A DNA stretch of 64,000 bases from Streptomyces asiaticus (GCF_018138715.1 NZ_JAGSHX010000006.1:2418001-2482000), one strand, 5' to 3'; numbered from the stretch's first letter, positions 1 through 8,646 are shown. The notes: generated by a model not told the origin, from the sequence alone. A program made the numbers and translations.

Positions 1-151
1 ACACCACCAGCGCCCCGGCGTCGAGCGCGACGATGTCGATCTCGCCGTCCCGGCATCGCCAATTGCGCTCCAGGACCGTCATCCCGGCTTCCGCCAATGT
101 GCGGACCGCCACATCCTCGCCGTAGCGGCCCAGCGCTCCTCGGGCGTTCAT
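1..151 (-). CDS. YraN/UPF0102 family protein, 5' part only
   Basis: Only the first 50 codons lie in the window; the gene runs off the left edge. Translation from the ATG at 151 gives an N-terminus with [12 protein letters not shown], then [16 protein letters not shown], which is the start of the UPF0102/YraN fold: a restriction-endonuclease-like domain whose acidic residues (here the E and D of GEIDIVA) would sit at the metal site. The biological role of the family is not settled; in Streptomyces it normally sits between the DUF2469 gene and a magnesium-chelatase-like ComM gene, which fits the context here. It is probably the last gene seen of the rpsP-trmD-sip transcription unit. Confidence 0.85.
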   Translation of the reverse strand, partial: MNARGALGRYGEDVAVRTLAEAGMTVLERNWRCRDGEIDIVALDAGALVV

Positions 152-243
152 TCGGCACCACCTCCGGCACCGAATGTGACGCCCCCGCGCCCCGCTCAGG
201 GATCTTGGAGCATTCCTGTGGACGGCCGCCCGGCTGTGGAAAA

Positions 244-387
244 CTCAGCCACCCGAAAGGTGGAGTCAGCCGCCCGAGAGTTCGGGTCAGCCGCCAGAAA
301 GGCCGGGTCAGCCGCCCGAAAGATGGGGTCAGCCAGAAAAATCGGGCCAGCCGCCCGGAAGGCGGGGTCAGCCGCTCGGAAGATCGA
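244..387. repeat. 21-bp imperfect tandem repeat (about 7 units) at the end of the DUF2469 gene
   Basis: Seven successive units begin at about 244, 265, 286, 307, 328, 346 and 367. All are 21 bp except the fifth, which is 18 bp. The core is GTCAGCCGCCCGAAAG followed by a more variable tail. The rightmost unit contains the stop codon of the DUF2469 gene (368-370), so each further unit is a diverged copy of that gene's last codons plus stop. Because 21 is a multiple of three, each copy would present another in-frame stop. There is no palindromic repeat and no constant-length unique spacer, so this is a minisatellite, not a CRISPR. Confidence 0.8.
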
Positions 388-676
388 GGTCGCTCTTGTT
401 CAGCTCCTCGATGTTCACGTCCTTGAACGTGAGAACCCGTACCTGCTTCACGAAACGGGCCGGGCGGTACATGTCCCAGACCCAGGCATCGGCCATCGAC
501 ACCTCGAAGAAGACCTCACCCTGGACCGAGTGCACCTGCATCTCGTAGTCGTTGGTGAGATAAAAGCGACGCTCGGTCTCGATCACATATTTGAACAGAC
601 CGACGACATCGCGGTACTCCCGGTAGAGCTTCAGCTCCATCTCGGTCTCGTACTTCTCGAGGTCCTCGGCGCTCAT
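368..676 (-). CDS. DUF2469 family conserved actinobacterial protein
   Basis: This 102-residue protein starts MSAEDLEKYETEMELK and continues with the conserved FKYVIETERRFYL and WVWDMYRPARFV blocks of DUF2469, a small family found almost only in Actinobacteria. Its function is unknown. I chose the ATG at 676 because AAGGGG lies 8 bases upstream and the family starts at this methionine; a longer reading from 709 adds eleven non-conserved residues. The gene follows the NUDIX gene by about 40 bases and precedes yraN, the usual order. Its 3' end lies inside a 21-bp tandem repeat, so the last residues (DLPSG) belong to the repeat unit. Confidence 0.85.
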   Translation of the reverse strand: MSAEDLEKYETEMELKLYREYRDVVGLFKYVIETERRFYLTNDYEMQVHSVQGEVFFEVSMADAWVWDMYRPARFVKQVRVLTFKDVNIEELNKSDLDLPSG

Positions 677-715
677 GGCATGTTCCCCTTCAGCCGTGCG
701 TCCCCCCATTGTGCG

Positions 716-1249
716 TCAGACGCGCTCAGTCTCCAGGATCACCGGTGCACTCGGGGGTCCCTCGACGAGCAGCGTACGCAACAGCTCCGCCAGCCGTGTC
801 GGATACACCGGTTCGGTGGCCGTGGCCAGCTCATCCGCCGTCCACCAGCGCAGACCGGCCACGCTCCGCCGCTCCAGCTCCGTCAGCCCGCCGCCGGCCC
901 GCGCCGCGGTCTGTTGGGTACGACACAGGTAGTACCACTCGTCCTGGTCCCAACGCCGCCCTGCGAACGGGAAGGAGCAGATCCGCCGCCACAGCAGCGG
1001 GCCGAGCCGCACATCGGTGATCCCGGTCTCCTCCGCGAGCTCGCGGAGCGCAGCCTCCTCGCGGCTCTCCTCGCCCTCCAGGCCGCCTCCCGGGGTGAAC
1101 CACCAGGTGGACGAGGGATCGTCCGGTTCGAAGCCGTGCAGCAGCAGGATGCGGTCCTGCGGGTCCAGCAGCACCACCCGGGCGACCTTCCGCAGCCGCC
1201 GCTCGTCCGTGCCGGTCGTCCGCTCGGCTCCGTCCGGCCCGTCAGCCAC
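716..1249 (-). CDS. NUDIX hydrolase
   Basis: The protein of about 177 residues carries a complete NUDIX box: a Gly-rich start GGGLEGEE followed by REEAALRELAEETGI, with the REL, EE and G of the consensus GX5EX7REUXEEXGU all in place. Such enzymes cleave nucleoside diphosphates linked to another moiety and need a divalent metal; the substrate cannot be read from the sequence. The GTG at 1249 is the best start because it overlaps the stop of sipZ by eight bases (GTGGCTGA), implying translational coupling. Longer readings run backwards into the sipZ C-terminus and lack family similarity. It sits between the signal peptidases and DUF2469 as in other streptomycetes. Confidence 0.9.
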   Translation of the reverse strand: MADGPDGAERTTGTDERRLRKVARVVLLDPQDRILLLHGFEPDDPSSTWWFTPGGGLEGEESREEAALRELAEETGITDVRLGPLLWRRICSFPFAGRRWDQDEWYYLCRTQQTAARAGGGLTELERRSVAGLRWWTADELATATEPVYPTRLAELLRTLLVEGPPSAPVILETERV

Positions 1250-2012
1250 TCGCGGCCACCTTCCCCTTCGCCGCCTGGTCCCGCCGTGCGTCGCCGCCTG
1301 ACCTGCGCCGGGCGATCGGCCCATGGGCCGCGCCCGCCAGGATCAGCACCGCGCCCACGATGACCGCGATCAAGATGGGCCCCAGCGGCCCCGGCTGCGA
1401 GATCCCGCCCGGCAGCCCCTTGAAGGCTTCGGGCCGCCCCACGGTCCCCCAGGAGCCCAGCGGCCAAGCGGTGGCGTCCACCCGGGCGTCCACCGCGCCG
1501 CGCTCCACGGCGCCGCCCGCCTCGTCGGTGAGGTGCACCCGCGAGTCCAGGGAGTCGCTGCGATGGTCACCCATCAGGAACAGCCGGTTCTTGGGCACGG
1601 TGGTGGAGAAGACCGAGGAGGAGGCCTGCTCCCCCGAGCGCAGATACGGTTCCTCGAGGACCTTGCCGTTCACCCGCAGCCGGCCCTGCTTGTCACAGCA
1701 CTCGACCCGGTCGCCGCCGACCCCGATGACCCGCTTCACCATCGGCAGGTCGCCCCACACCTGGTCGCGGAAGACCACCACATCGCCGCGGCGCACATCG
1801 CCGCCGTCGACCCGCTCCGCCAGCACCCGGGCGCCCTTGCCGATCGTGGGCGCCATGGAGTCGGTGGGGACCGTGTACGGCTTGTAGAGCACCGCGCCCC
1901 AGACGAAGCCGCCGAGGAACAGCACACAGCCGACGGCCACCGCCAGCCCGGACAGCACACTGCCGGGCGTGCGCCGCGGCTTGCCGCCCCCCACCCCTTG
2001 GGCTCCGCTCAT
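1242..2012 (-). CDS. sipZ: Type I signal peptidase, fourth of four (SipZ-like)
   Basis: This 256-residue membrane peptidase removes signal peptides from Sec- and Tat-exported proteins at the outer face of the membrane. An N-terminal membrane segment lies at about residues 18-42. It is followed by the catalytic serine box PTDSMAPT (Ser about 52), the lysine box MVKRVIGVGGD (Lys about 93) and the conserved MGDHRSDSLDSR. Unlike the three upstream paralogues it has a second hydrophobic segment near the C-terminus (PILIAVIVGAVLILAG), giving an inside-inside topology. The ATG at 2012 is preceded by GGGAG. A strong hairpin just upstream (2052-2081) separates it from sipY, so it may have its own promoter or receive only readthrough. 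Confidence 0.93.
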   Translation of the reverse strand: MSGAQGVGGGKPRRTPGSVLSGLAVAVGCVLFLGGFVWGAVLYKPYTVPTDSMAPTIGKGARVLAERVDGGDVRRGDVVVFRDQVWGDLPMVKRVIGVGGDRVECCDKQGRLRVNGKVLEEPYLRSGEQASSSVFSTTVPKNRLFLMGDHRSDSLDSRVHLTDEAGGAVERGAVDARVDATAWPLGSWGTVGRPEAFKGLPGGISQPGPLGPILIAVIVGAVLILAGAAHGPIARRRSGGDARRDQAAKGKVAASG

Positions 2013-2051
2013 TCCAGTGCTCCCGCCGTACGCAACAGATGTAGAAGATCA

Positions 2052-2081
2052 GGTTCCGTGTGCCCCAGGGCACACGGAACC
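2052..2081 (-). terminator. Strong hairpin between sipY and sipZ
   Basis: A perfect 14-bp inverted repeat, GGTTCCGTGTGCCC with GGGCACACGGAACC, is separated by two bases in the gap between the sipY stop (2109) and the sipZ start (2012). It has no T-run, as usual for streptomycete terminators. It could be a partial terminator or an mRNA processing/stability hairpin that sets sipZ expression apart from sipW-X-Y. Confidence 0.75.
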
Positions 2082-2108
2082 GCACCTTACCCGGCGGTAC
2101 GGGCCCCG

Positions 2109-3212
2109 TCAGCAGTCGGCGGTCAACCGCTCCGGCCGGCTCTCGGCCTCCGTACGGACCTTGGCGATCAGCCGGCGGCGGCGCCACAGCACGATCGGCA
2201 GCGCACCCGCGACCCCCAGGGCCGAGGGGGCCATCGCGGCGGCCGCGCCCAGACCCGGCTGGTCGAAGGTGCTCGGCACCGGCAGGGTGGTCCAGCGGTT
2301 GATCGGCCAGGCGATGACGATCGCGCGCCCGACGACATCGTCCACCGAGACCGTGCCGTTGTTCAGGTTCTGGTGGTAGCGGGAGTCCAGCGAGTCCTGC
2401 CGGTGGTCGCCCATCACCCAGATCCGGCCCTCGGGCACCTTGATCGGGCCGAACGGCTTCTCGTCACAGGGGGTGTTCCCGGGGAAGATGTACGGCTCGT
2501 CCAGCGGCTTGCCGTTGACCATGACCTTGCCGCCGCGCTTGCAGGAGACGGTGTCCCCGCCGACCGCGATGACCCGCTTGATCAGGTCCTTCTCCTCCGC
2601 CGACGGCATCAGCCCGATGAAGCTGAGCGCCTTCTGGATACCCTCGGCGACCGGGCCGGAGCTCTTGGTCTGCGACTCGCCGAGCCAGCCGCCCGGGTCG
2701 TGGAAGACGACCACCTCGCCGCGCTCCGGCTCGGAGCCGAACCACGGGGTGAGCTTGTCCACCAGCACCCGGTCGCCCCGCTGGAGGGTGTCCTGCATCG
2801 AGTCGGACGGGATCGAGAACGCCTGCACCAGGAAGGTCTTGATCAGCAGCGCCAGGGCCAGCGCGATGACGACCAGGATCGGCAGCTCCTTCCAGAAGGA
2901 GCGCACCTTCTTGGGCTTGCCGAGCTTCCCGGGCCCGCCGGGCTTCCCGGGGCCCGGCTTCGACGCCCCGTCGTCCCCGGGCCCGGGCGGATCAGCCGCG
3001 CCGGGACCGTCCTGGGGATCGGAGGGCTCCGGCCCGCCATCGGCTCCGTGTGGGTCCGACGCCCTCGGCGCGGCAGCCGCCCCGTTCGTGGGTGCACCGG
3101 CTTCGGGCGCCTCGTCCGCCCCGTCCGTGGGGTGTTCCGCCCCCGTCCCGGGCTGCCTCTCGGGCTCTTCGTGACCGGATCGTGCGCCGACCGCCAAATC
3201 CCCCACATCCAC
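2109..3212 (-). CDS. sipY: Type I signal peptidase, third of four (SipY-like)
   Basis: The membrane-bound serine/lysine signal peptidase begins with about 105 residues of disordered Pro/Gly/Asp/Glu-rich cytoplasmic tail. One membrane segment follows at about 110-124, then the serine box IPSDSMQDT (Ser about 138) and the lysine box DLIKRVIAVGGD (Lys about 212). The MGDHRQDSLDSR box is intact, and a hydrophobic stretch lies near the C-terminus. The GTG at 3212 almost touches GTGAGGAG; the GTG two codons later (3206) has better spacing and may be the real start. The first 220 bases overlap the end of sipX in another frame, an unusually long overlap. Confidence 0.9.
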   Translation of the reverse strand: MDVGDLAVGARSGHEEPERQPGTGAEHPTDGADEAPEAGAPTNGAAAAPRASDPHGADGGPEPSDPQDGPGAADPPGPGDDGASKPGPGKPGGPGKLGKPKKVRSFWKELPILVVIALALALLIKTFLVQAFSIPSDSMQDTLQRGDRVLVDKLTPWFGSEPERGEVVVFHDPGGWLGESQTKSSGPVAEGIQKALSFIGLMPSAEEKDLIKRVIAVGGDTVSCKRGGKVMVNGKPLDEPYIFPGNTPCDEKPFGPIKVPEGRIWVMGDHRQDSLDSRYHQNLNNGTVSVDDVVGRAIVIAWPINRWTTLPVPSTFDQPGLGAAAAMAPSALGVAGALPIVLWRRRRLIAKVRTEAESRPERLTADC

Positions 3213-4185
3213 TCCTCACGCCTGACTGCCGCCTGCCCCACGAACGGCGCAGGATCACCACTCCCATAACGAGCGGGAGTTCCGCAGGGGTCGGGAGCTG
3301 GACCATTCCTTGCTGATCCATGGGGGACAGCCTATGTGCCGAGCCCTCGGCCTGTGTCGCCCCACTCGGCGCGTCCTTCACCGAGGCGTAGGTGCCCGGT
3401 TCCTCGAGGCGCCGCATGTGCCCGAACGGCCACGCGATCACCACGGCGCGGCCGACCACCATGTTGTCCGGCACCGTGCCCTGGTACGGCTCGTCCAGAT
3501 GGACCCGGGAGTCCGCCGAGTTGGACCGGTGATCACCCATCACGAACATCCGCCCCTGAGGGACCGTCACCTTGAACTGCTTCTGCGACGGCGGGTTGCC
3601 CGGGTGCAGATACGGTTCGTTCAGCGGCGTCCCGTTGACGGTGACCTTACCGTTCGTATCGCAGCACTCCACCGTGTCGCCGCCCACGGCGACCACCCGC
3701 TTGATCAGGTCCTGCTCGTCGGAGGACGGCAGCAGCCCGATGAAGGTCAGGAACTCCTTGCCCTGCTTGATGACCGGCGGGTCGTCCTTGGGTGGCTTCC
3801 GCTCGTCGTCCAGCCACCCCCCGGGGTCCTTGAACACCACCACATCGCCGCGCTCCGGCTTCGAGCCGAACCACGGGGTGAACTTGTCCACCAGCACCCG
3901 GTCGCCGATCCGGATGGTCTGCTCCATCGAGCCGGACGGAATGACGAACGCCTGCACCAGGAAGGTCTTCAGGACGAGCGCGATCACCAGCGCCACGCCC
4001 ACCAGGATCGGTATCTCCTTGACGGCCGAACGGCGCCGCCTGCGCTTGATACGCCGCTGGATCTTGCGCCGCTCCGCGCGCCCGCCCACCCGGCGCTCGC
4101 CCGGCGGACGGGGAGTGCCCAGGTCGACACCTGGGGGCGGAGCGGCCTGGCGCGCCCCGGCACGAGGACGCCCACGCTTACCCAT
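2992..4185 (-). CDS. sipX: Type I signal peptidase, second of four (SipX-like)
   Basis: The ATG at 4185 lies in ATGGGTAA, overlapping the sipW stop by eight bases, and gives MGKRGRPRAG; longer readings have no support. A basic stretch (KIQRRIKRRRRR) precedes one membrane segment (about 58-76). The serine box is IPSGSMEQT (Ser about 86) and the lysine box DLIKRVVAVGGD (Lys about 162), followed by MGDHRSNSADSR. The last 70 or so residues after LVMGVVILRR are Arg/Gly-rich and low in complexity. They extend 220 bases into the start of sipY, so either the genes truly overlap or the stop once lay nearer 3210. Confidence 0.88.
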   Translation of the reverse strand: MGKRGRPRAGARQAAPPPGVDLGTPRPPGERRVGGRAERRKIQRRIKRRRRRSAVKEIPILVGVALVIALVLKTFLVQAFVIPSGSMEQTIRIGDRVLVDKFTPWFGSKPERGDVVVFKDPGGWLDDERKPPKDDPPVIKQGKEFLTFIGLLPSSDEQDLIKRVVAVGGDTVECCDTNGKVTVNGTPLNEPYLHPGNPPSQKQFKVTVPQGRMFVMGDHRSNSADSRVHLDEPYQGTVPDNMVVGRAVVIAWPFGHMRRLEEPGTYASVKDAPSGATQAEGSAHRLSPMDQQGMVQLPTPAELPLVMGVVILRRSWGRRQSGVRSGCGGFGGRRTIRSRRAREAARDGGGTPHGRGGRGARSRCTHERGGCRAEGVGPTRSRWRAGALRSPGRSRRG

Positions 4186-5029
4186 GGGCACCGCCGGGAG
4201 CGGCGGACGGTATGCGGCCGGGCGCCGCGGGCACACTCGTGAAGGCGTCCGTCCGGGGTACGCCGGACCAGCGGCCGAACGGCCAGCCGATCCATTCGGC
4301 GCGGCCGATCACCTTGTCGACGGGGACCGTGCCCCCGCCCGGGGCGCCCAGGTAGTCGCGCGAGTCCCGGGAGGCGTCGCGGTGGTCGCCCATCACCCAC
4401 AGCCGTCCTTCGGGCACCACGATGTCGAAGCGCACCCGCGAGGGGCTGTCCCCGGGGTGCAGATAGTGCTCGTCCACCGGCTGACCGTTCACCTCGATCC
4501 TCCCCCGCTCGTCGCAGCAGGTGACCCGGTCACCACCGATGCCCACCACGCGCTTGACGTAGTCGGACTCGGCCGGTTCGGCCAGCCCGACCGCCGCGGC
4601 CGCCTTGCGCAGCAGACCCGTCACCGGATTCCCGGACGGCTCCTCCTCTCCGAAGGAACCGGCTCCGTCGAACACGACAACGTCGCCGCGGCTCGGATCG
4701 TCCCCGAAACGGTAGGCGAGCTTGTTCACAAGCACTCTGTCCCCGGGGCGCAGGGTGCTCTCCATCGAACCGCTCGGGATCAGGAACGGCTGGAGCACAA
4801 AGCCGCTCACCAGCAGCACGAACGCGGCACAAGCGGTCGCGAGCAGCGCCGCCCGCCGCCAGCGCCCGCCGCCGGTCGGCCGGCCCCCGCGCAGCCATTG
4901 CGGCAGCCGCCCGGCGGACCGGGGCTCCCCGGCCCGCGCGGAGGCATACGAAGAGCGCGACCGCCCCTCGTGCTCCTTCTCGGAGCCCGGGGAGCGGTCG
5001 CGCTCCGCGAGCTGTCCTTCGGTGTTCAT
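4178..5029 (-). CDS. sipW: Type I signal peptidase, first of four (SipW-like)
   Basis: The 283-residue protein has a charged N-terminal tail of about 58 residues, one membrane segment (about 60-80), the serine box IPSGSMEST (Ser about 88), the lysine box SDYVKRVVGIGGD (Lys about 159) and the MGDHRDASRDSRDY box. It is the first of the four-gene signal peptidase cluster typical of Streptomyces, where the paralogues have overlapping preferences for exported proteins. It follows rplS by about 80 bases and overlaps sipX by eight bases, so sipW and sipX are likely translationally coupled. Confidence 0.92.
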   Translation of the reverse strand: MNTEGQLAERDRSPGSEKEHEGRSRSSYASARAGEPRSAGRLPQWLRGGRPTGGGRWRRAALLATACAAFVLLVSGFVLQPFLIPSGSMESTLRPGDRVLVNKLAYRFGDDPSRGDVVVFDGAGSFGEEEPSGNPVTGLLRKAAAAVGLAEPAESDYVKRVVGIGGDRVTCCDERGRIEVNGQPVDEHYLHPGDSPSRVRFDIVVPEGRLWVMGDHRDASRDSRDYLGAPGGGTVPVDKVIGRAEWIGWPFGRWSGVPRTDAFTSVPAAPGRIPSAAPGGAHG

Positions 5030-5112
5030 CGGGCCAGAGCCTATCCGGCCCGGCCGGATGATCCGGCGGTAGCTCAGTAGTCGCGCAAAATCGCCGCGAT
5101 CCAGCCGCGAGC

Positions 5113-5463
5113 TCAGCTCTCGCGCTTCTCCTTGATCTTGGCGGCCTTGCCGCGGAGGTCGCGCAGGTAGTACAGCTTCGCGCGGCGCACATCACCGCGG
5201 GTGACGACCTCGATCTTCTCGACGATCGGGGTGTGCACCGGGAAGGTGCGCTCCACGCCGACGCTGAAGCTCACCTTGCGGACGGTGAAGGTCTCGCGGA
5301 CACCGGAGCCCTGGCGGCGGATGACGACGCCCTTGAACTGCTGCACACGGGAGCGGTTGCCCTCGATGACGCGGACGTGGACGTTGACCGTGTCGCCGGG
5401 GCGGAAGGTCGGGATGTCGGTGCGCAGCGACGCGGAGTCGACGGTGTCGAGCAGGTGAGACAT
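5113..5463 (-). CDS. rplS: 50S ribosomal protein L19
   Basis: The 116-residue protein starts [14 protein letters not shown] and carries [13 protein letters not shown] and the L19 signature block around [14 protein letters not shown], ending in a basic tail. L19 lies at the 30S-50S interface. The ATG at 5463 is used because AGGAAAG lies upstream and the family begins here; a reading from 5574 adds a non-conserved leader. The gene order rpsP-khpA-rimM-trmD-rplS is the standard bacterial arrangement. Confidence 0.97.
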   Translation of the reverse strand: MSHLLDTVDSASLRTDIPTFRPGDTVNVHVRVIEGNRSRVQQFKGVVIRRQGSGVRETFTVRKVSFSVGVERTFPVHTPIVEKIEVVTRGDVRRAKLYYLRDLRGKAAKIKEKRES

Positions 5464-5595
5464 GATCGTCTGCTTTCCTCGCCGATGCCACAGGTCATCA
5501 GCGGAATATCGGATGATGATTCGGAGTGCCGCCCTCATCGGGTGGGCGTCGGTCCCCCTGTGGCAGGGGCGCACACCCGGACGTACGGCAGCGGT

Positions 5596-6462
5596 CTATT
5601 CTTCCACGGCCCGGTCCGGCCGCCCAAATCGGGCCCCACCGGTCGCCCCGCTGGTCGTACCGCCGGTCGCCCCGCCCGTCCCGGGCAGCTCCTCCCAGCC
5701 CAGCTCGGCCAGGAGCGCGCGGTCATGCTTGTCGAGCGTCGCCGGGTCGCAGCGCTCGATCAGATCGGGGCGGTTCTCGCTGGTACGGCGGAACGCCTCG
5801 TCCCGGCGCCAGCGGGCGACCCTGCCGTGGTGGCCGCTGATCAGCACCTCCGGGATGGAGCGGCCGCGCCACTCCGGGGGCTTGGTGTAGACGGGCCCCT
5901 CCAGGAGGTCGGCCATCGTGCCGGGGGCGAAGGAGTCGTCACGGTGCGACTCGGCGTTCCCCAGCACGCCCGGCAGCAGCCGGGCCACCGCCTCGGTGAT
6001 CACCAGCACCGCGGCCTCGCCGCCAGCCAGGACGTAGTCGCCGATCGAGACCTCGTGGACCTCCAGCCGCTCGCCGTACTCATCGATCACCCGCCGGTCG
6101 ATGCCCTCGTAGCGGGCGGGCGCGAAGACCAGCCAGGGGCGCTCGGCGAGCTCGACGGCGAGGGCCTGGGTGAACGGACGGCCGCTCGGGGTCGGCACGA
6201 TCAGCGTGGGCTTGACCAGCCCCTCGGCCTCGCCCGACGCCATGATCGAGTCAAGCGCCTCGCCCCAGGGCTCGGGCTTCATCACCATGCCGGGGCCGCC
6301 GCCGTACGGGGTGTCGTCGACCGTGTTGTGCCGGTCGTGCGTCCAGGCGCGCAGATCGTGGACGCGCACGTCGAGTTGGCCGCGGGCGCGGGCCTTGCCG
6401 ACCAGCGAGACGTTCAGCGGCTCCAGGTACTCGGGGAAGATCGTGACGACGTCGAGCCTCAT
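5596..6462 (-). CDS. trmD: tRNA (guanine-N1)-methyltransferase
   Basis: TrmD makes m1G37 next to the anticodon of tRNAs read by CNN codons and prevents +1 frameshifting. The 288-residue protein starts [16 protein letters not shown]. It has [16 protein letters not shown], the trefoil-knot SAM-binding region with YEGIDRRVI and [11 protein letters not shown], and the C-terminal [15 protein letters not shown] block. It overlaps the end of rimM by ATGA. The last 25 residues ([16 protein letters not shown] and onward) are a Gly/Thr/Ala repeat not needed by the fold, one of several expanded gene ends in this window. Confidence 0.97.
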   Translation of the reverse strand: MRLDVVTIFPEYLEPLNVSLVGKARARGQLDVRVHDLRAWTHDRHNTVDDTPYGGGPGMVMKPEPWGEALDSIMASGEAEGLVKPTLIVPTPSGRPFTQALAVELAERPWLVFAPARYEGIDRRVIDEYGERLEVHEVSIGDYVLAGGEAAVLVITEAVARLLPGVLGNAESHRDDSFAPGTMADLLEGPVYTKPPEWRGRSIPEVLISGHHGRVARWRRDEAFRRTSENRPDLIERCDPATLDKHDRALLAELGWEELPGTGGATGGTTSGATGGARFGRPDRAVEE

Positions 6463-7130
6463 GACGGCTCATCCTCACGGCCGCCCCCGGTGTCGCCCTT
6501 ACGGTCGTCACCCGCGGTGTCCCCGCCGGCCACGGCCGCGCTCTTGCGGTCGGTCTCTATGCCGCCCTTACGGTCGTCGCCCCCGGTCTCGTCCTTACGG
6601 CTGCCCGCGATCTCCGCCTCCGCCTCGTCGAGCAGGCCCGGCGGCGGGTCGATCACGGCGCGCTGCTCCTCCAGATCGATCTCCGGCACGACCTCGGAGA
6701 CGAACGGGATCATCACCTCACCCCCGTCGGGGCGCTTCACGACCAGCAGGTCCTGGTACGGCAGATGGGAGATCTCGGAGATCCGCCCGACCTCCGTGCC
6801 GTCCACGGTGACCACATCGAGGTCGATCAGCTGATGGTCGTAGAACTCCTCGGGATCCTCGGGGAGTACCTCCGGGTCGACCTCAGCGATCAGCAGGATG
6901 TTGCGCAGCGCCTCCGCGGCGTTGCGGTCGCGTACGCCTTCGAAGCGCAGCAGCAGCCGGCCGCTGTGCACCCGGCCGGACTCGATGGTCAGCGGCCCGG
7001 CCGAGGCGGGCTCGGTGGCCAGCACGGCGCCCGGACCGAGCCGCAACTCCGGCTCGTCCGTCCGCACCTCGACGGTGACCTCGCCCTTGATGCCATGGGC
7101 ACGGCCGATCCGCGCGACAACCAACTGCAC
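6459..7130 (-). CDS. rimM: 16S rRNA processing protein RimM
   Basis: RimM binds S19 and helps mature the 30S head. The protein starts [18 protein letters not shown] from the GTG at 7130, with AAGGGA nine bases upstream. It has the N-terminal RimM domain (to about 90) and a PRC-barrel with [17 protein letters not shown] and [14 protein letters not shown]. After about residue 172 comes a tail of roughly 50 residues rich in Asp, Arg, Lys and Gly in which GDDRKG recurs. At DNA level CTTACGGTCGTC-type units repeat at about 6498, 6568 and 6592, so the tail looks like a minisatellite expansion. The stop overlaps the trmD start by four bases. Confidence 0.95.
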   Translation of the reverse strand: MQLVVARIGRAHGIKGEVTVEVRTDEPELRLGPGAVLATEPASAGPLTIESGRVHSGRLLLRFEGVRDRNAAEALRNILLIAEVDPEVLPEDPEEFYDHQLIDLDVVTVDGTEVGRISEISHLPYQDLLVVKRPDGGEVMIPFVSEVVPEIDLEEQRAVIDPPPGLLDEAEAEIAGSRKDETGGDDRKGGIETDRKSAAVAGGDTAGDDRKGDTGGGREDEPS

Positions 7131-7211
7131 GATGCGATGTCCCTTCACACACACGGGCCGGGGACGGCCCAAAGCCCTCCCCGGCCCGTGCCGGTGCTCT
7201 TCTTGATCGCC

Positions 7212-7451
7212 TCAGCGGACCTGATCGACGTCGACGAGGTCGACGCGGATCCCACGGCCGCCGATGGCGCCCACGACGGTGCGCAGGGCGCGTGCGGTGC
7301 GGCCATTGCGGCCGATCACCTTGCCGAGGTCATCGGGGTGCACCCGGACCTCCAGCACCCGTCCACGCCGCAGGTCGCGCGAGGCCACCTGCACGTCGTC
7401 GGGGTTGTCGACGATGCCCTTCACCAGGTGCTCGAGGGCCTCCTCGAGCAT
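7212..7451 (-). CDS. khpA: KH-domain RNA-binding protein KhpA
   Basis: The 79-residue protein is a single KH domain: MLEEALEHLVKGIVDNPDDV, a central strand, then DLGKVIGRNGRTARALR with the GxxG loop (GRNG) that grips RNA. KhpA-type proteins bind small and messenger RNAs and in Firmicutes affect cell division and envelope synthesis. The gene begins two bases after the rpsP stop and precedes rimM, the conserved position, so it is cotranscribed with ribosome assembly genes. Confidence 0.95.
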   Translation of the reverse strand: MLEEALEHLVKGIVDNPDDVQVASRDLRRGRVLEVRVHPDDLGKVIGRNGRTARALRTVVGAIGGRGIRVDLVDVDQVR

Positions 7452-7453
7452 CC

Positions 7454-7897
7454 TCAGGCCTCAGTCGACGCGGTGGACTCAGCGGACTCGGCCGCCTCGT
7501 CCGACTTCTTGTCGGCCTTCTTCGCCTTCGGGGTGATCGCCTCACCCTTCGGCTCGTCTCCGGCGTCCTTGGCGGCCGCCTCGAACAGCGCGCGCTTGTC
7601 GGCCTTGGGCTCGGCGACCTTCATCGGAGCCGGGGCGGGCAGACCCTTGAACTTCTGCCAGTCGCCGGTGACCTTCAGAATGGCCAGCACCGGCTCGGTC
7701 GGCTGCGCGCCGACCTTCAGCCAGTGCTGCACGCGCTCCGAGTCCACCTCGATGCGCGACGGGTTCTGCACCGGGTGGTACAGACCGATCTCCTCGATCG
7801 CCCGGCCGTCACGGCGGGTACGGGAGTCGGCAACGACGATGCGGTAGTGAGGCGACCGGATCTTGCCCAGACGCTTCAGCTTGATCTTGACTGCCAC
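7454..7897 (-). CDS. rpsP: 30S ribosomal protein S16
   Basis: S16 is a small-subunit assembly protein. From the GTG at 7897 it reads [19 protein letters not shown] and [20 protein letters not shown], the S16 signature. The GTG is chosen over longer readings because conservation starts here and AGGAG lies 11 bases upstream. At 147 residues it is longer than the E. coli protein (82) because of the Ala/Glu/Lys-rich C-terminal tail usual in actinomycetes. It heads the rpsP-khpA-rimM-trmD-rplS group. Confidence 0.97.
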   Translation of the reverse strand: MAVKIKLKRLGKIRSPHYRIVVADSRTRRDGRAIEEIGLYHPVQNPSRIEVDSERVQHWLKVGAQPTEPVLAILKVTGDWQKFKGLPAPAPMKVAEPKADKRALFEAAAKDAGDEPKGEAITPKAKKADKKSDEAAESAESTASTEA

Positions 7898-8052
7898 GGG
7901 AGTGGTGTCTCCTGGTCTTGACGTGGTTGAGCACTGCGACGTGCCGCGTGGGGTTGCGGTACCCGAGTGCCCGATGGACGCGTCAGTCGTAGGAGAGAGG
8001 GGTCCTGGTCGACTGTCGAGTACAGCAGACCATTCTGCCACACCGTGACAGG

Positions 8053-8646
8053 TCAGCCGACCGCGGCCACCGGCTCCGGAATGCGGAACGGCTTCCCGCA
8101 TCCGCCGCACATGATCGGCGCCTGGGCCAGCACCGACGGGACGACGCGGACATTGCGCCCGCAGTCGCACACCGCCTTGACCCGGACCCCGCCACCGGAC
8201 GAGCCGTGGCGCGCGGCGGGCCCGCGGAAGGTGCGGGAGGTCTCGGCGGTGGTCGCCACGGTGTGCGCCTTGAGCGCGCGCTGGAGGCGGTCGATCGTCG
8301 TCCGGTACCGCTTTCTCGCCTCGGGACTGAGGGTGACCAGCGAGAAGCCGCTGCTGGGATGCGGCTCCTCGGGGTGGTCGAGCCCCAGCTCCTCGGCGAT
8401 CGCCAGGAACCGGCGGTTGTGGTAGCGGCCGGCGCGTGAGGTGTCACGGACACCGCGGGCAGCGGCGATCCCATGCACTGCCTCATGCAGCAGCCGTTCG
8501 AAGGAGAGCTCGGCGCCACATGCGGACGACGATTCTCCGATCAGCGATTCGGGCGCGGCGAGATCCGGCAGCTCGGGGTGGTGCCGTTGAATATCGGCCC
8601 ACGCCTGCGCCAGCTCTGCGGCGAGAACAGGTGGTGTCGTGCTCAC
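8053..8646 (-). CDS. SprT-like zinc metalloprotease-type protein
   Basis: The 197-residue protein begins at a GTG (8646). Its middle carries [14 protein letters not shown], an HExxH zinc-protease motif of the SprT-like type, followed by [15 protein letters not shown], which supplies the further helix of the fold. The C-terminus has a zinc ribbon with CDCGRN and CGGCGKPF. SprT-like proteins include the eukaryotic DNA-protein crosslink protease Spartan; the bacterial members are mostly uncharacterised. It lies about 150 bases upstream of rpsP and may share its transcription unit. Confidence 0.75.
   Translation of the reverse strand: MSTTPPVLAAELAQAWADIQRHHPELPDLAAPESLIGESSSACGAELSFERLLHEAVHGIAAARGVRDTSRAGRYHNRRFLAIAEELGLDHPEEPHPSSGFSLVTLSPEARKRYRTTIDRLQRALKAHTVATTAETSRTFRGPAARHGSSGGGVRVKAVCDCGRNVRVVPSVLAQAPIMCGGCGKPFRIPEPVAAVG

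Noticed and set aside
244..387. CRISPR-like array of regular repeats
   Set aside because: The units are contiguous, without unique spacers or a palindromic core, and derive from the adjacent gene end.
1242..5029. Four consecutive signal peptidase genes as a novel secretion system
   Set aside because: Such a four-gene cluster (sipW-X-Y-Z) is already known in Streptomyces; only the sipX/sipY overlap is unusual.
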